A stretch of DNA of 64,000 bases from Calliopum simillimum (Eukaryota; Arthropoda; Insecta; Diptera; Lauxaniidae). A model generated the notes under the pieces. That model did no database searches, was not told where the DNA came from, and was given only the letters and a program-made list of their open reading frames with translations. How positions within the stretch are numbered: position 1 is the first letter of the stretch; each line of letters begins with the position of its first letter. The stretch is from contig OX638372.1 of assembly GCA_951812925.1 (NCBI GenBank), forward strand, positions 52,822,028 to 52,886,027, in the 5' to 3' direction. A program made the position numbers and the translations under genes. Positions 1 through 9,521 of the stretch are shown here, in pieces.

Positions 1-639
1 CAACCATCCAATTGATAATCTCGTTATTGTGCACGCGCTAGCATTTGAAGCAAAAGATAGAGTTAGTGAGGGGGGGAGGGAGGTGCGGTGTTTGAGGAAC
101 AGAAACGTGTTAAGAAAAGAGTGAGAAGAGGGTTGACAAACAATTTGTACGAATTTAGGAAATTTTTACTTGATATGTTTTTTAATTTATGAAGAACTTA
201 TCAGTAAATAGTTAGAGCTGATTCCTAAATTTAATAAGAGAGATAGTGAGAGCGACAACAATTTTATGCTCTTTAACACACTATTTCGCTCTCAAACAGT
301 TGATTATGTAATCTTTCGATGATGCCCCAAAAATTTCAGGCTTATAACTAAGTCAAAGTGTGCTAACTTGTTCATGAACACCCAATCATCAACAACGACA
401 ACAACAACAAACAGAAGTAGTAATACAACTCTTGATAAAAGAGCAAGGCAGCTATCCCCCACGCACCCCTACGCCCCTCACCACCCCCAACTGCAAAAAA
501 TACGTTTAATAATTGCAAACTACAGCGATGAAGCAGCAGCAGCAGCAGAGAAAAAAAAAATAAACCGAATCGCATTCCATCGTCTCTTTCAACTATCGTC
601 GTCGGCTGTCATTTGCCGTCGTCTGTCGTACGTTCGTGT
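1..639. other. Upstream spacer, no gene seen
   Basis: AT-rich sequence with CA-rich and CAG-rich short tracts (about 385-420 and 530-550). Two short open frames cross it on opposite strands but are low-complexity (Thr/Asn or Leu/Phe runs) with no recognisable domain, so I do not call them genes. GC content rises from about 580 onward into the promoter-like block. Confidence 0.4.
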
Positions 640-690
640 TTTGTTTGTTGTCAGTCAGTCAGCAGTCGTGCACAGCTGTTTCGACGCGCC
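640..690 (+). promoter_or_regulatory. Candidate initiator-type core promoter
   Basis: Overlapping TCAGTCAGTC motifs at 651-660 match the arthropod initiator consensus TCAGTY and sit in a locally GC-richer stretch (600-700). No TATA box is obvious 30 bp upstream and I could not identify a convincing DPE at +28. The downstream sequence to 1274 has the look of a fly 5' leader: many short AUGs, (CAA)n and (GT)n tracts, ending in a good splice donor. Transcription start placement is an inference. Confidence 0.35.
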
Positions 691-1274
691 GGTAGCGTGC
701 ACGGTATTTGGTAATTCATTTAATTTTTGTTTTTGTATTTTCTCTATTTTCACTTTGCTAAAGTGAGTCGGGGTTTTTCTAATTAGAATAATTTTCTAAG
801 AACAACTGCATTGCTTTAATTAAAAAAAGTAACAAACAAACAAACAGGAAACGGAATTGCAAACGAACGTAGTAGTCGTAGTGTGTGTGTGTGAGTGTTA
901 TAACGTAACCCATCAGTGCGTAAGCGTAAGCGAAAGTGTGTTGGGAATAAACTTAAAGTTTTTCTTGTGCTTTTTTAACAAATTTTATCAAATTTAAAAA
1001 GAAATTTAAAAGAGAAAAAAATTCCAACTCAAACCTCTCGTCATCGCGTATCCTGCCTGCCTGCGTGTGGCCAAAAAGGAGCTGCACAAAGTTTCTAAAA
1101 ATAGCACAGCGCATAAATTAGTAGTGATTGTGTAAATGAAGAAGAATCAGTGATGCGAGAGTGATTGTGAACTGTGAGCAACAACAACCCACTTCCGCTA
1201 CATATTACAACAACAGCAATTGGAAAACAAAGAGAGAGAGACAGAGAGAGTGTGCGAGCTAATGTGTTGCAAAA
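651..1274 (+). other. Candidate 5' leader exon ending at GTAAGTGAG donor
   Basis: Runs from the initiator-like motif to a consensus 5' splice site, AAAA|GTAAGTGAG, at 1274/1275. The stretch contains (GT)n near 880-895, several short upstream ATGs (for example 1136 and 1152) and a (GA)n tract near 1229-1250, all common in long fly leaders. The last ATG, at 1262, leaves four codons plus one base before the donor. If the exon were joined directly to 27954 it would be in frame with the ATG there. Exon status needs transcript evidence; the donor is the only strong element. Confidence 0.4.
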
Positions 1275-1526
1275 GTAAGTGAGCAGAGCTGCCAATTCTT
1301 TTTTTGTTTCTAAATATTTTGAATTCTACTCAGTGAAATACATAGTTGAATTTTGGGGCTTTACTTGTGTAGGATTCTACAACCTTGCAGATCCACGGAC
1401 TATTCAAAAACTGGTTTATAAACTACTCCATGGGGTGAGCGACTAGTCCAAACTCTAGTCCCAACACACATAAATTTCTATTTACGTTTTGTATCGTTTG
1501 TCGTTGAAGGTAACCAATTGTCGCCT
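1275..1526. other. Spacer between leader exon and repeat-rich block
   Basis: Nothing recognised except scattered ACTAGTCC-like words that recur near 2720-2860, suggesting that 1430-1600 and 2700-2890 belong to one old repeat interrupted by the TIR element between them. Confidence 0.3.
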
Positions 1527-1603
1527 TATGCATTACTTCTACACCAGTCCGGGGCCAATTGTGATATGGAAATAGTTACTTCTCAACTAGTCTCGAACCA
1601 GTT
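1527..1603 (+). repeat. Direct repeat, left copy (partner 2789-2870)
   Basis: Shares a continuous similarity with 2789-2870: both read TTATGCATTACTTCTACAC, then AGTCCGGGGC, then a GGAAATAGTTACTTC / GGAAGTAGTTACTTC block and a final GAACCAGTT. The pair flanks the TIR element at 1604-2494, but the second copy lies about 300 bp beyond its end, so this is more than a simple target duplication. Confidence 0.6.
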
Positions 1604-2494
1604 CACACTGGTTCAAAATAACTAAAAGCTGGCCAAAAGTCGAAATCATTAAAGTTTCGAGACGAAATTTTTTACCTGGGGGTTTTTGAGGTCATTGATT
1701 ACAAATTTGATGTTAGATTTTTAAAAACAAAATGGCGGAATTGAAAACGCAAAAAATAGCACTTGCACAATTTTTATATCTAATTTAAAAATTTATTTCA
1801 AAACTTTAACTTTGATAGAGTTGTGTGCAACGGTAAATTAATCTACATAAAAAGGGGTTTTAGATTCCGTTATCACGGAGTATAAGCTGTATAATAATAT
1901 AAAAATTTTTCCATTTCAGGCAAGCAACACATTTTGATTTATATTTTCCTATGGGTGCTTCAGAAAAAATCGCGTCAAAGTAAAAGGGCAAAAAAAGGCA
2001 TCTCAATTTTTTTATATATGTTAGAAAAGGTTTCAATCTTCTTAAATCCAAAAAATCCTAGTGGTATGACGTGGTATAAATTAGTTCTGGGCTTTTTTCA
2101 TAACCATTGCATACTGATTCTGAAAAATAATATGATTTTAAGTTAATCGTAATTACCGTAAAAGTATAAATTATTGCAAGTTTTAAATATAGAGGTTCGA
2201 TAGTATTTTCTTTTACGTAGAGATTTCATATTCAAACATTAAATTTAGTTCAGTTTTACAGTAACCACATAATTTTTACAGTGAACACTTAATTTTTACT
2301 TTTAACTCACAGAATTTTGTGTCTGAGAAGTGTACTTTTGGATAGATCTCAAGAGCATTGTAGGAATACCTGGATCTTTCTGACAAATTTTTTGAGGTCT
2401 ATGAATATCTGTTAGACAATACGGTTCATAAAAAGTTAATATAAAAAAACTTTTTTTTTGACTTTTGGCCAGCTTTTAAGGACTTTGAACCAGT
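1604..2494. mobile_element. TIR DNA element G, copy 1 (non-autonomous)
   Basis: Ends are inverted repeats of about 36 bp: left CACTGGTTC...AAAAGCTGGCCAAAAGTC, right GACTTTTGGCCAGCTTTT...GAACCAGTG. A reverse-oriented relative starts at 31302 and aligns through several hundred bases, including the sub-terminal TTTTTTTAAT/ATTAAAAAAA block and the ACAGTAACCACA segment, so this is a dispersed family and not a chance hairpin. The 70-residue open frame inside (1934-2146) has no recognisable transposase motif. Superfamily unassigned. Confidence 0.7.
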
Positions 2495-2788
2495 GTGCAG
2501 TTGTTTAGATTTCAAAGAATTTAATTTAATATAAAAAATTTTACACAAAAACGTCAAAAGGTTTCGTAGACGAATGTGCTAAAGAGTTTGTTATATATTT
2601 CTGAGTTTGTGTTCCGGGTTAGTTTTATTTTATTATTTTATATTTCGGCTTTATTGACCATTAGTTTCATTTTCCGCTCCCGAAACTCTTCAGACAAATT
2701 ATGTACAAACCCTACTGACAAACGGATTAGTTTAAGAGTAGTCCTTTAACTAGTCCTCTACCAAACAGTACTTATCCGAATTCAATCT
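2495..2788. other. Spacer, nothing recognised
   Basis: AT-rich; contains further ACTAGTCC-like words but no gene or clear repeat boundary. Confidence 0.3.
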
Positions 2789-2870
2789 TATGCATTACTT
2801 CTACACTAGTCCGGGGCTAGTTGTGGCATGGAAGTAGTTACTTCACAACAAGTCTTGAACCAGTTGTTTC
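2789..2870 (+). repeat. Direct repeat, right copy (partner 1527-1603)
   Basis: See the left copy; identity is high across about 80 bp by eye, ending in GAACCAGTT. Confidence 0.6.
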
Positions 2871-3532
2871 GTGTGCAGTCCTCCTATAGTAATAAACGTA
2901 TTTTCAAATATTTTTTTTTATGTCAATTTTTATTTTATAAACATAAATTACATAAAGTTAAAAATCATTTAAAACACTTGACTCTCGATATCAGAGAAAG
3001 ACAAAGTCGATTGAATTGAGGTAGAAATTTATAAAACAAGAGCCATACATTTTTGGATATTATTTGATTTGAGCTACCTACACATATATACACATATATA
3101 AACATATATCATATAGGTGAGCGTCTCGTTCACATTGAAGGCTGAATTTACATTTACGTCAAAAATTGGTTAAAAATATTTACGAATACCAGTCCTTATC
3201 ACTTTCCTTTGGAAAACAATGAATTTTTTTTATAAATACTATTTAAAATTAAAATTTCATGTAAAATTTCTTACTTTGTTGTTTATCTTACTTCTATGTT
3301 TTATAGTTATGCTGTATTTTTTTTATGCTTTTTCTGGAAAAGTTGAACGCAATTTGTTTTGACAGAAAACAATTTGACAGAAACAAATTATTTCAAAAGT
3401 AAATAACAAAAATTGTAATTTGTTTTCGTCACGATTCAAATCTGCGCATATGAACTACAAACTGATATCGAACTGGCCCCCACAGCATCCCTTTTTTTAA
3501 CTAGTGTCGAGCTAGTAGTAACCGTGAATTAG
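2871..3532. other. Spacer, AT-rich
   Basis: Short (CATATATA)n tract near 3085-3115; no gene recognised. The 63-residue open frame at 2828 is low-information and has no domain. Confidence 0.3.
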
Positions 3533-3690
3533 TGTTTTTTTTTTTTGTAAACTGTCTCATATTTTTACTGCAGGGAATTAATGGAAATTTAAAAATGGGA
3601 ATTGAAAATCACTGTGTGGAGGATTTGAACCCTGGTCTCTCCATGCAGCGCAAGTTATTAAACCGATACACTATCGTTTGCTCTTCTTCA
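3533..3690 (-). mobile_element. tRNA-derived SINE-like element
   Basis: Read on the minus strand from about 3690, the sequence shows an A-box-like TAGTGTATCGG, then about 30 nt later a B-box GGTTCAAATCC (RNA polymerase III internal promoter), then about 80 nt of unrelated body, and ends at 3534-3546 in an A tract (T run on the + strand). The tRNA arms are only partly paired, so this is not a functional tRNA gene. A promoter-body-polyA layout is characteristic of tRNA-derived SINEs. Target duplications were not resolved, and no second copy was noticed here. Confidence 0.5.
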
Positions 3691-3722
3691 TAGTCAACGA
3701 ACTTCCTAACAGTACATACTTA

Positions 3723-3850
3723 GGGTCGTTTTCACAATGTCCAGTTAACGTTTAACTGAAACTTTAACTGGCACTTTGATATTAAATTTCATACAAAATT
3801 TTTATTTATCTGAAAGTTAAATTTTAACTGGACATTGTGAAAGCGGCCCT
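3723..3850. mobile_element. Short MITE, ~130 bp
   Basis: Terminal inverted repeats: left GGGTCGTTTTCACAATGTCC then AGTTAA, right TTAACTGGACATTGTGAAAG then CGGCCC. The two arms pair over about 35 bp with an AT-rich middle. No coding capacity. Target duplication not clear. Confidence 0.7.
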
Positions 3851-4622
3851 TTGCCAGTAACGTTATAATTTCACAATCGATACACAATTGGACCGCTTTT
3901 GGTACTAATGAAGGATTATGCATTACATTCGGACCATTTTTGATACGAATGACCAACTTTGCATTACATTTGGATCATTTCTGGTTCAATTGATAATTTA
4001 AGTGAATTTTCTTCTAGTTTTTGGCATAGTCCGTTGAAGTCTACTTACAAAATAACTAAACCAAAGATTTGACTATTGAGACAATTGTCTCCGCCGGTGC
4101 TACAGGGAAATGTTTATTATTTTTTGTATATAATGTTTTCATCTGATTTTGCGTCCATCTAATTTTCTAACCAAATTAAAAATTTAGATTTTAATGGTAT
4201 AAGGCATAAGACAAGACATACAAGAAAAGAAATACACTCTAGCGTCTTTTTTGGATATTGAAGACGTTTTTAATAAAGTCCTTCCAAGTGCTGTAACTGT
4301 CAGTTTGTATCGTATAGGTACTCGTATTTGTATAAAGCCCTGCATTACTGTTTTGATTGGAAAAGTTTTATTACTAGGGTTGTTTAATCTAACATTAACA
4401 ACAGCTCATTATTCAAATCAGTTTCAAGAGAAACTCCACAGAGTGGAATCTAGAATCTTGTTGTTGACGACTTGAAAAAGTTTAATCAAACAGGGTATAC
4501 TAAATACTATAGTACTATAATGTAAGTGGATAAGGACTTGAATATCTGAAGTGATATGGCACTAAAATCCATAAAACTTTCTCGATCGTAAACTTAAATG
4601 GAAGTTAAATGTAGATTAAGGC
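3851..4622. other. Spacer, nothing recognised
   Basis: Contains a short imperfect direct repeat (GGACCGCTTTTGGTAC... and GGACCATTTTTGATAC..., 3890-3950). A 74-residue open frame at 4251-4475 shows no domain. Confidence 0.3.
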
Positions 4623-4855
4623 ATGTTCTGAAATCCCTTTCACTTCGGAGTAGGAATGAAAACAATCTTCAAGAGCTCTGCAATGCAACAAATAAGATGG
4701 AATCGGATTTGTAAGTATTTCAACAAATAAAATTTACTTATGCTTCCTATTCGACCTACCAAAACATAAATCCGATTTGGTGTTAATTATCGAAATGCGG
4801 AGCTCTTAAAGATTGCTTTAATTCCGATTCCGAAGTGAATCCGATTTCAGAACAT
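4623..4855. mobile_element. MITE, 233 bp, with ~85-bp inverted arms
   Basis: Left arm starts ATGTTCTGAAATC and right arm ends GATTTCAGAACAT. Between them the arms share (in inverted order) CACTTCGGA, GCAATCTT/ACAATCTT, AAGAGCTC and AATCGGATTT blocks. The centre is a short AT-rich loop. No coding capacity. Confidence 0.75.
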
Positions 4856-4869
4856 AACAGAATAGAATT

Positions 4870-5480
4870 AGGTAACAGGTGTTGCTTTTTATTCATGCAA
4901 ACGCTTGTTTGGTAAGGGTAAACCCAAAATAGTTTTTTGGATGTATAGGGCTATCGTCGCGATTCTTACCTATGGAATTTTGGTATGAAAGTTCGTTGGG
5001 AAGAGAAGTTGTGATAGTCAGTACCTTTCCAACTAACTAATTGATATTTTTGCCAGAAGAATGACTGCAAAAAGTGCTATTAGGATTGGGTTTCTGAAAA
5101 TTAACACCTTTTGGTCAAAATAGTATCATACCCCAATTTATGGATTGTGATGTAATTGGTGGTACTGACCATCTCTTATCGAAACTTTTCCTGCCCATGA
5201 ACTTCCAGGTGGTATTATCCGTAAGGGATAATTGGGTTCATTTAAACGCCTCCTTAGAAATATATACGGCTGAGTCAAAATTAGTTACAGGAACTGGATC
5301 AGGCAATTATTCTAAGTCTTAAGACTTAACAAGATCTCACAGGTTGCCAAACGACTGTAGTGTCTTTTAGGTAGAGTTGTATGCCGTTCTCAAAGCTTGT
5401 GAAATCCTCAATACACATAAGTCCCAATTTCCTCGAAGCGTTGCTATTTACATTGATAGCTAGGTAGCTAGTTAAAACTA
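4870..5480 (+). pseudogene. Non-LTR retrotransposon remnant: RT 3' region and RNase H
   Basis: Conceptual translation with frame changes gives a segment like the thumb region of I/R1-type reverse transcriptases (KPKIVFWMYRAIVAILTYG, 4920-4980), then after a gap an RNase H-like stretch beginning EIYTAESKLVTGTGSG (about 5257-5310), with VELYAVLKACEIL downstream (5363-5410) and IYIDS near 5450. In intact relatives the first block reads TDGSK with a catalytic Asp; here it is TAESK, so the first acidic residue is lost. Stop codons interrupt the frame (for example a Trp-to-stop near 4988). RNase H-bearing LINEs include the I, R1 and LOA groups; I cannot choose between them. Ancient and non-functional. 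Confidence 0.6.
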
Positions 5481-5579
5481 CAACGTTTAGAACAACGGAA
5501 TCCCTGATGAATAAGCTAGAAAAGGATCAAACTGGAACACCTTTTTAACTAACTTTTCAATAAGGATACCCATTAGTGT

Positions 5580-6000
5580 AATCATACGGTAATCAAAAAG
5601 CACTATACGGCCGCGAAGGCTCCCTGAAAAATTTGTGCATAAAGGTAGTTCATCGGAAAGAACAGTTGGAAAATGGTATGATCGATTCCGCTCTGGAAAT
5701 TTTGTTCTAAGAGACGAACCCAAATCTGATCAAGCATGCACGGAAAAAGTGGACGAAATTCTCGAAAAGGTGGAGGAAGACCTACACATAAGCAGCCGAA
5801 ACATCGCTGAGTGAAAAAAAAACTTACTGGCCGCATTTCAGTATGTGAATCTCTTTTGGTGACGAAAAATGGATAACGAATGAATGAAGGATAAGTTTTC
5901 GGCCTTGAGGACTGAATTCTGCAGAAGTATTTGTTCTGTACACCTAGGTATCCAAAAAGAATGCAGAATTTAAGGTGTGCTATCAAATGATGGCAACCCT
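5580..6000 (+). pseudogene. mariner transposase remnant (HTH region and start of catalytic domain)
   Basis: An open stretch of 54 codons (5650-5814) reads SSERTVGKWYDRFRSGNF followed by VLRDEPKSDQACTEKVDEIL and then VEEDLHISSRNIAE, matching the paired helix-turn-helix region of mariner transposases, and ends in TGA. About 45 bp further a shifted frame gives FGDEKWITNE (5855-5884), the region of the first catalytic Asp. The interval between the two is largely deleted compared with intact mariners, where over 60 residues lie there. No TIRs were located. This copy is unlike the mariners at 35.5 and 45.6 kb, so it is a separate lineage. Confidence 0.65.
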
Positions 6001-7130
6001 TTAGTAGCAGTATTTATGCAAATTTAAAAGAGAAAAAGAGAAGTTCAAAGCTTAAAAGCTGTACGCTGTACTCACACTATGAAAATTATTGCGGAAGGAC
6101 GTAAGGACATTTGTGCAGGAATGAAAGAAAAACCAAAAAAAAAAGAAAAGGAAGGAAATGAAGAAAACTTTGTTGGCGTTCAAGGCCATTACGCCGCCTG
6201 GTCATGGCTTGTTGTTGTTATTTGCTTTTGTAAATTGTAGGTATAGAAAAAAATATTTACGTACATACATACATATGTAAATACATACATACATACTACA
6301 TGATTTCTATATACTACGATTAAAAATATGTGTGAGCGTATGCGCGTGTTTAAGCAAAAACAACAGTTGGAGAGAAAAATAAACAAAACAACCAACAAAA
6401 ATACGAACGTAAAGTAATAATGCACGTAAGAGGAAATAACGTAATCGTCTGTCTAAATATTCAAAAATAAAAAGGATAAAAGAGTGGGTAAAGGAATAAA
6501 GGAAACGTGCAAAGTTGTGTGTGTTTAAATTGTGTGCACATGTATGTGCAAGTGTGTTGGTGTGGGTGTTGGGCTGTGCGATCAAAAGAATATTTCTTTT
6601 TTTTTCTTTCTAAAATGAAAGAAAAACCTCAAGAGCTCGAAAAACAAATAAAATTGCGGAAAAGCAGCACAAAAAAAAATCGAAAAATAATAGGCAATAA
6701 AAAATAACAACAACAACAAAAACAAAGAGTTAAAAAAGAAATAATAAAAAGCAAAAATGCCACAAATTGATAAAAGAAACAATTTTTCCCTGTCGTCGCA
6801 TGAATGAAAATTTTTTTTTTTTTTTTTTGCTTTTTGTTTTTGCTTCTTTTGTATTAAGCAAAAGCAAAAAAAAAAAAAAAATAATGAAAAAAAAACAGAA
6901 CATTTCGTTCACATTTCACATGTGCACCTCCTCTCTCTTTCATGCACTCACACACTGTGCTTGTATTTGTCTTTCCCTTTTGCACATAACACAATCAGCT
7001 GATTGTTGTTTTGTCGTTGTCGTTAACGAGTGCCGCAGTCATTAAAATCTCGCTCGTTAATTAACTGGTGCAGTAGCGGCAATTGGCGAGCGTTGACAAC
7101 TGAGCTTTAGTCGATAAAACCCATATTACT
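6001..7130. other. Simple-sequence-rich spacer
   Basis: Contains a (CATA)n-like microsatellite (6262-6300), long A and T runs (6600-6900), (CAACAA)n, and a less AT-rich block at 6910-7100 with CTCTCTC and CACTCACAC words. The last block, with TCAGCTGATTG and GTTAACGAGTGCCGCAG, looks less like a repeat than its surroundings and could be host intronic regulatory DNA. No gene is supported; open frames here are Phe/Lys runs made by homopolymers. Confidence 0.35.
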
Positions 7131-7311
7131 GCGATACCGATGAATACATCTGGAAGGGGGGACTTTTGCTTTAAACTTTTTTTTAGACTTTATAAGTCCG
7201 TAACATATTGAGCAGTTCCAAACAACAATAAAAATCCCTGAAATGCTAAGTTGTTATCTTTTGAATGTTTAGTAACCATCTCAGCGTATTAACACAGCTA
7301 TCTTAAAACTG

Positions 7312-7565
7312 CACTGATTTTGCAAGAATCGTTGTGGTTTGCACTGGTCACTGGGCCATCAGCAAGCAAACCGAAAGACTGGGTATTCCCTTTAATTCCT
7401 TCTATCGGTGTTGTTATGAATGCAACTTAATGAGAAGGAATTTCTCGAACACTTTCTCTGTAACAGCTGCCCGAAAACCGTACTGATTTTGGAAGAATCG
7501 TTGCAGTTTGCACTGGACCATTGCCAAGCATGCCGATAGAGTGGGTAGTCTTTCCGTTTCATTTA
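7312..7565 (+). repeat. Two-copy direct repeat, ~170-bp spacing
   Basis: The block CTGATTTTGCAAGAATCGTT then GTGGTTTGCACTGG (7314-7347) recurs as CTGATTTTGGAAGAATCGTT then GCAGTTTGCACTGG (7484-7517). Both are followed by a CCAT, AGCA and GGGTA series. Probably two diverged monomers of an old tandem repeat. Confidence 0.55.
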
Positions 7566-8145
7566 AATTGGTCTAGTGACTAAGCTCCGACAGTGTATTA
7601 TGCCGTTGGGGCATGGAACTGCCCAATGAAAGTTATTTGTTATTCTTCCGTGGGGTTCAGTCTATCTGCATTTCGAATTTATTTAAATCAGTGCAGCATT
7701 TTAACAATGCATTTTTTCTATAAGATTGGTGCCACTTCCACTTAAAAAAATCCCTTTTGTATTGTTTTTTTTCCACAACCTTTCCACCAAAGAAAAAATC
7801 AAGCAAATATGTTGAGTTTAACACTACTTCTTCACCGAAAATTAAGCAGTGGTGAGATCTTTAAATCTCTTCGATAAATCCTATCCGATTTTGCTGGCCA
7901 AAAGAGATTTATTTTTGACTGTTATTTTGCTTTTTTTCTTAATATGTAGTTATTTTTCATTTGCTTTGTTTTTAATGACATTTTGTGTCAATTGTCAAAA
8001 TTAAGGGATGACACTTGGTCTAAAAAATAGCCAAAATCGGTAGCCATACTTAGATTTATACGCACATTTAAAATAAATCCCTTCAGGAATAGATTTATTT
8101 TTGTATGGTAAATCACTTGACTTATGCCGTAATTTAGAGATAAAT
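7566..8145. other. Spacer, AT-rich
   Basis: Two imperfect AAATCC...AGATTTATTTTTG blocks (about 7880-7920 and 8070-8105) suggest an old repeat. Nothing else is recognised. Confidence 0.3.
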
Positions 8146-8410
8146 TACCTCTTAACCCAAATTAGGGCTAGTTTTCTACCCTTTAACTGTAAAAGGGATT
8201 TCTATAAAACTAGACACTCTAAAAATTTTTTGTTGACACCGCCTCACATTAGCCGAAAGTCTCCAAGAAGACCATTTTTGGAAAAAAAAACTAAAAATAT
8301 TTTAATATTCAAAATGATAACATCAGCGCTTGTTTCATGTTGCCAAAGAATGGTAGTTTCAGTATGTGAAAAAATAATTCAAGTCGGGATTGCCATGTCT
8401 GATATATCCG
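8146..8410 (+). repeat. Dispersed repeat family C, copy 1
   Basis: Aligns, in reverse orientation, with 22745-23075: shared blocks include AACCCA..ATT..GG then TAGTTTCTACCC/TAGTTTTCTACC, ATTTCTAT, TTGTTGA, CCGCC, TTA.CCGAAAGTCT and CAAGAAGACCATTTTTG, TGATAACATCAGC and a final GGATTGCCATG/GGGATTGCCATG. No coding capacity. The family is adjacent to the tandem-repeat element at 8423. Confidence 0.65.
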
Positions 8411-8422
8411 ATGTCAAAATTG

Positions 8423-9521
8423 CTGGGGTAGTTTTCTACTCCTTGGGCCAATGTGTATATATTTTTCAGATAATTTTAATGTTTTTTGAGAGCAACGCCA
8501 TAGTTTGGGAGCAATATATGTTCTGATACCGAATTCTGAAGGTTTTTGACATGCTAAACAAGGTTTTTTATACCACATCAGAATTTTGAGATATTCTTGT
8601 CTCAAAGTGAAAGAAGCTGTATTTTGGATATTTAAGTAGCTTTGAAGTCCGCAATATGGCCATTTGGTCACGTGGTTATGATTTACAGGAACATACTTAC
8701 ATGGGTTTCAATGTAACTAAGTAAATGGGACACGTTGAACATAAAACAGTTTTTGAAACAATGCACTAGTTTAGTGTAGTTTCTTTTTACTAATGCCAGG
8801 ATTTTAACCTTGAAAATAAGGACTTTTCATATTAAAGACCTAATATGTTCACTTGGTCACCTGGCCATAGACAACTGAAACATGTATGGATTCCAATGAA
8901 GCCACATAATATCTATAGAACATGCAACAGTGTTTGAAACAATATATCAATATATTGTCGTTTCTTTTTCCTAATGTCAGGATTTTATCCTTGAAAATAA
9001 GGAAATTTCATACTAAGAACCCAATATGGCGACTTGGTCACATGGCCATGATCACTGGAACATAAATGAATCCCGATGAAACCAAATGGAATCTATAGAA
9101 CATAAAACAGTGTTTAAAAAAATATATAAGTTGAGTGTAGTTTCTTTTTCTTATTGCCAGAATTTTATCCTTCAAAATAAAGACTTCTGATGCTAAGAAC
9201 CCAATATGGCTACTTGGTCACCCGATAATGGACCACTGGAACATGAATGGATTCCAATGAAGCCAAATGGGATCCATAGAACATAAAATATTTCGTATTT
9301 GAAACAATATATCGGTTTAGTGTAGTTTCTGCTTCCTAAAACCAAAACTTTATCTTTGAAAATAAGGTATTTTTATACTAATGACCATGGAACAACATTT
9401 AAAACGAGATATCAATGAAACTTTACAATTTTTTCAAATAATCTGGCAAAAACTTCACAAAAACTAATTTTTTTCTGAATTGAGTATATGTATTGGCCCA
9501 AGGGGCAGAAAACTACCCCAA
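8423..9521. mobile_element. TIR element with an internal 180-bp tandem array
   Basis: Inverted ends: left CTGGGGTAGTTTTCTACTCC then TTGGGCCAATGTGTATAT (8423-8460); right is its near-complement, GTATATGTATTGGCCC then AAGGGGCAGAAAACTACCCC (9484-9521). Nearly all the interior is a four-unit tandem array (see next feature). This layout, short inverted ends around a minisatellite core, recalls foldback-type elements or Helentron-like non-autonomous elements. I cannot assign a superfamily. The 85-residue minus frame at 8414-8671 is a repeat by-product. Confidence 0.6.
8653..9385 (+). repeat. Minisatellite: four ~180-bp units
   Basis: Each unit starts with AATATGG..(A)CTTGGTCAC at 8653, 8842, 9023 and 9203 (spacings 189, 181, 180). 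Units share GGAACAT.AATGGATTCCAATGAAG-like, ATAGAACATAAAACAGTGTTT, GTGTAGTTTCTTTTTCCTAA and TTTATCCTTGAAAATAAGG-like blocks. Confidence 0.85.

Noticed and set aside
368..766. 132-codon open frame near the left edge
   Set aside because: Thr/Asn/Ala runs from simple repeats, no domain, and it runs across the promoter-like block; better explained as upstream and leader sequence.
3595..3690. Functional tRNA gene
   Set aside because: A and B boxes are present, but acceptor and T arms do not pair properly and no clear anticodon loop forms; SINE is a better fit.
6507..7045. Overlapping frames on both strands rich in Phe, Lys and Leu
   Set aside because: They arise from A and T homopolymers and are open in several frames at once.
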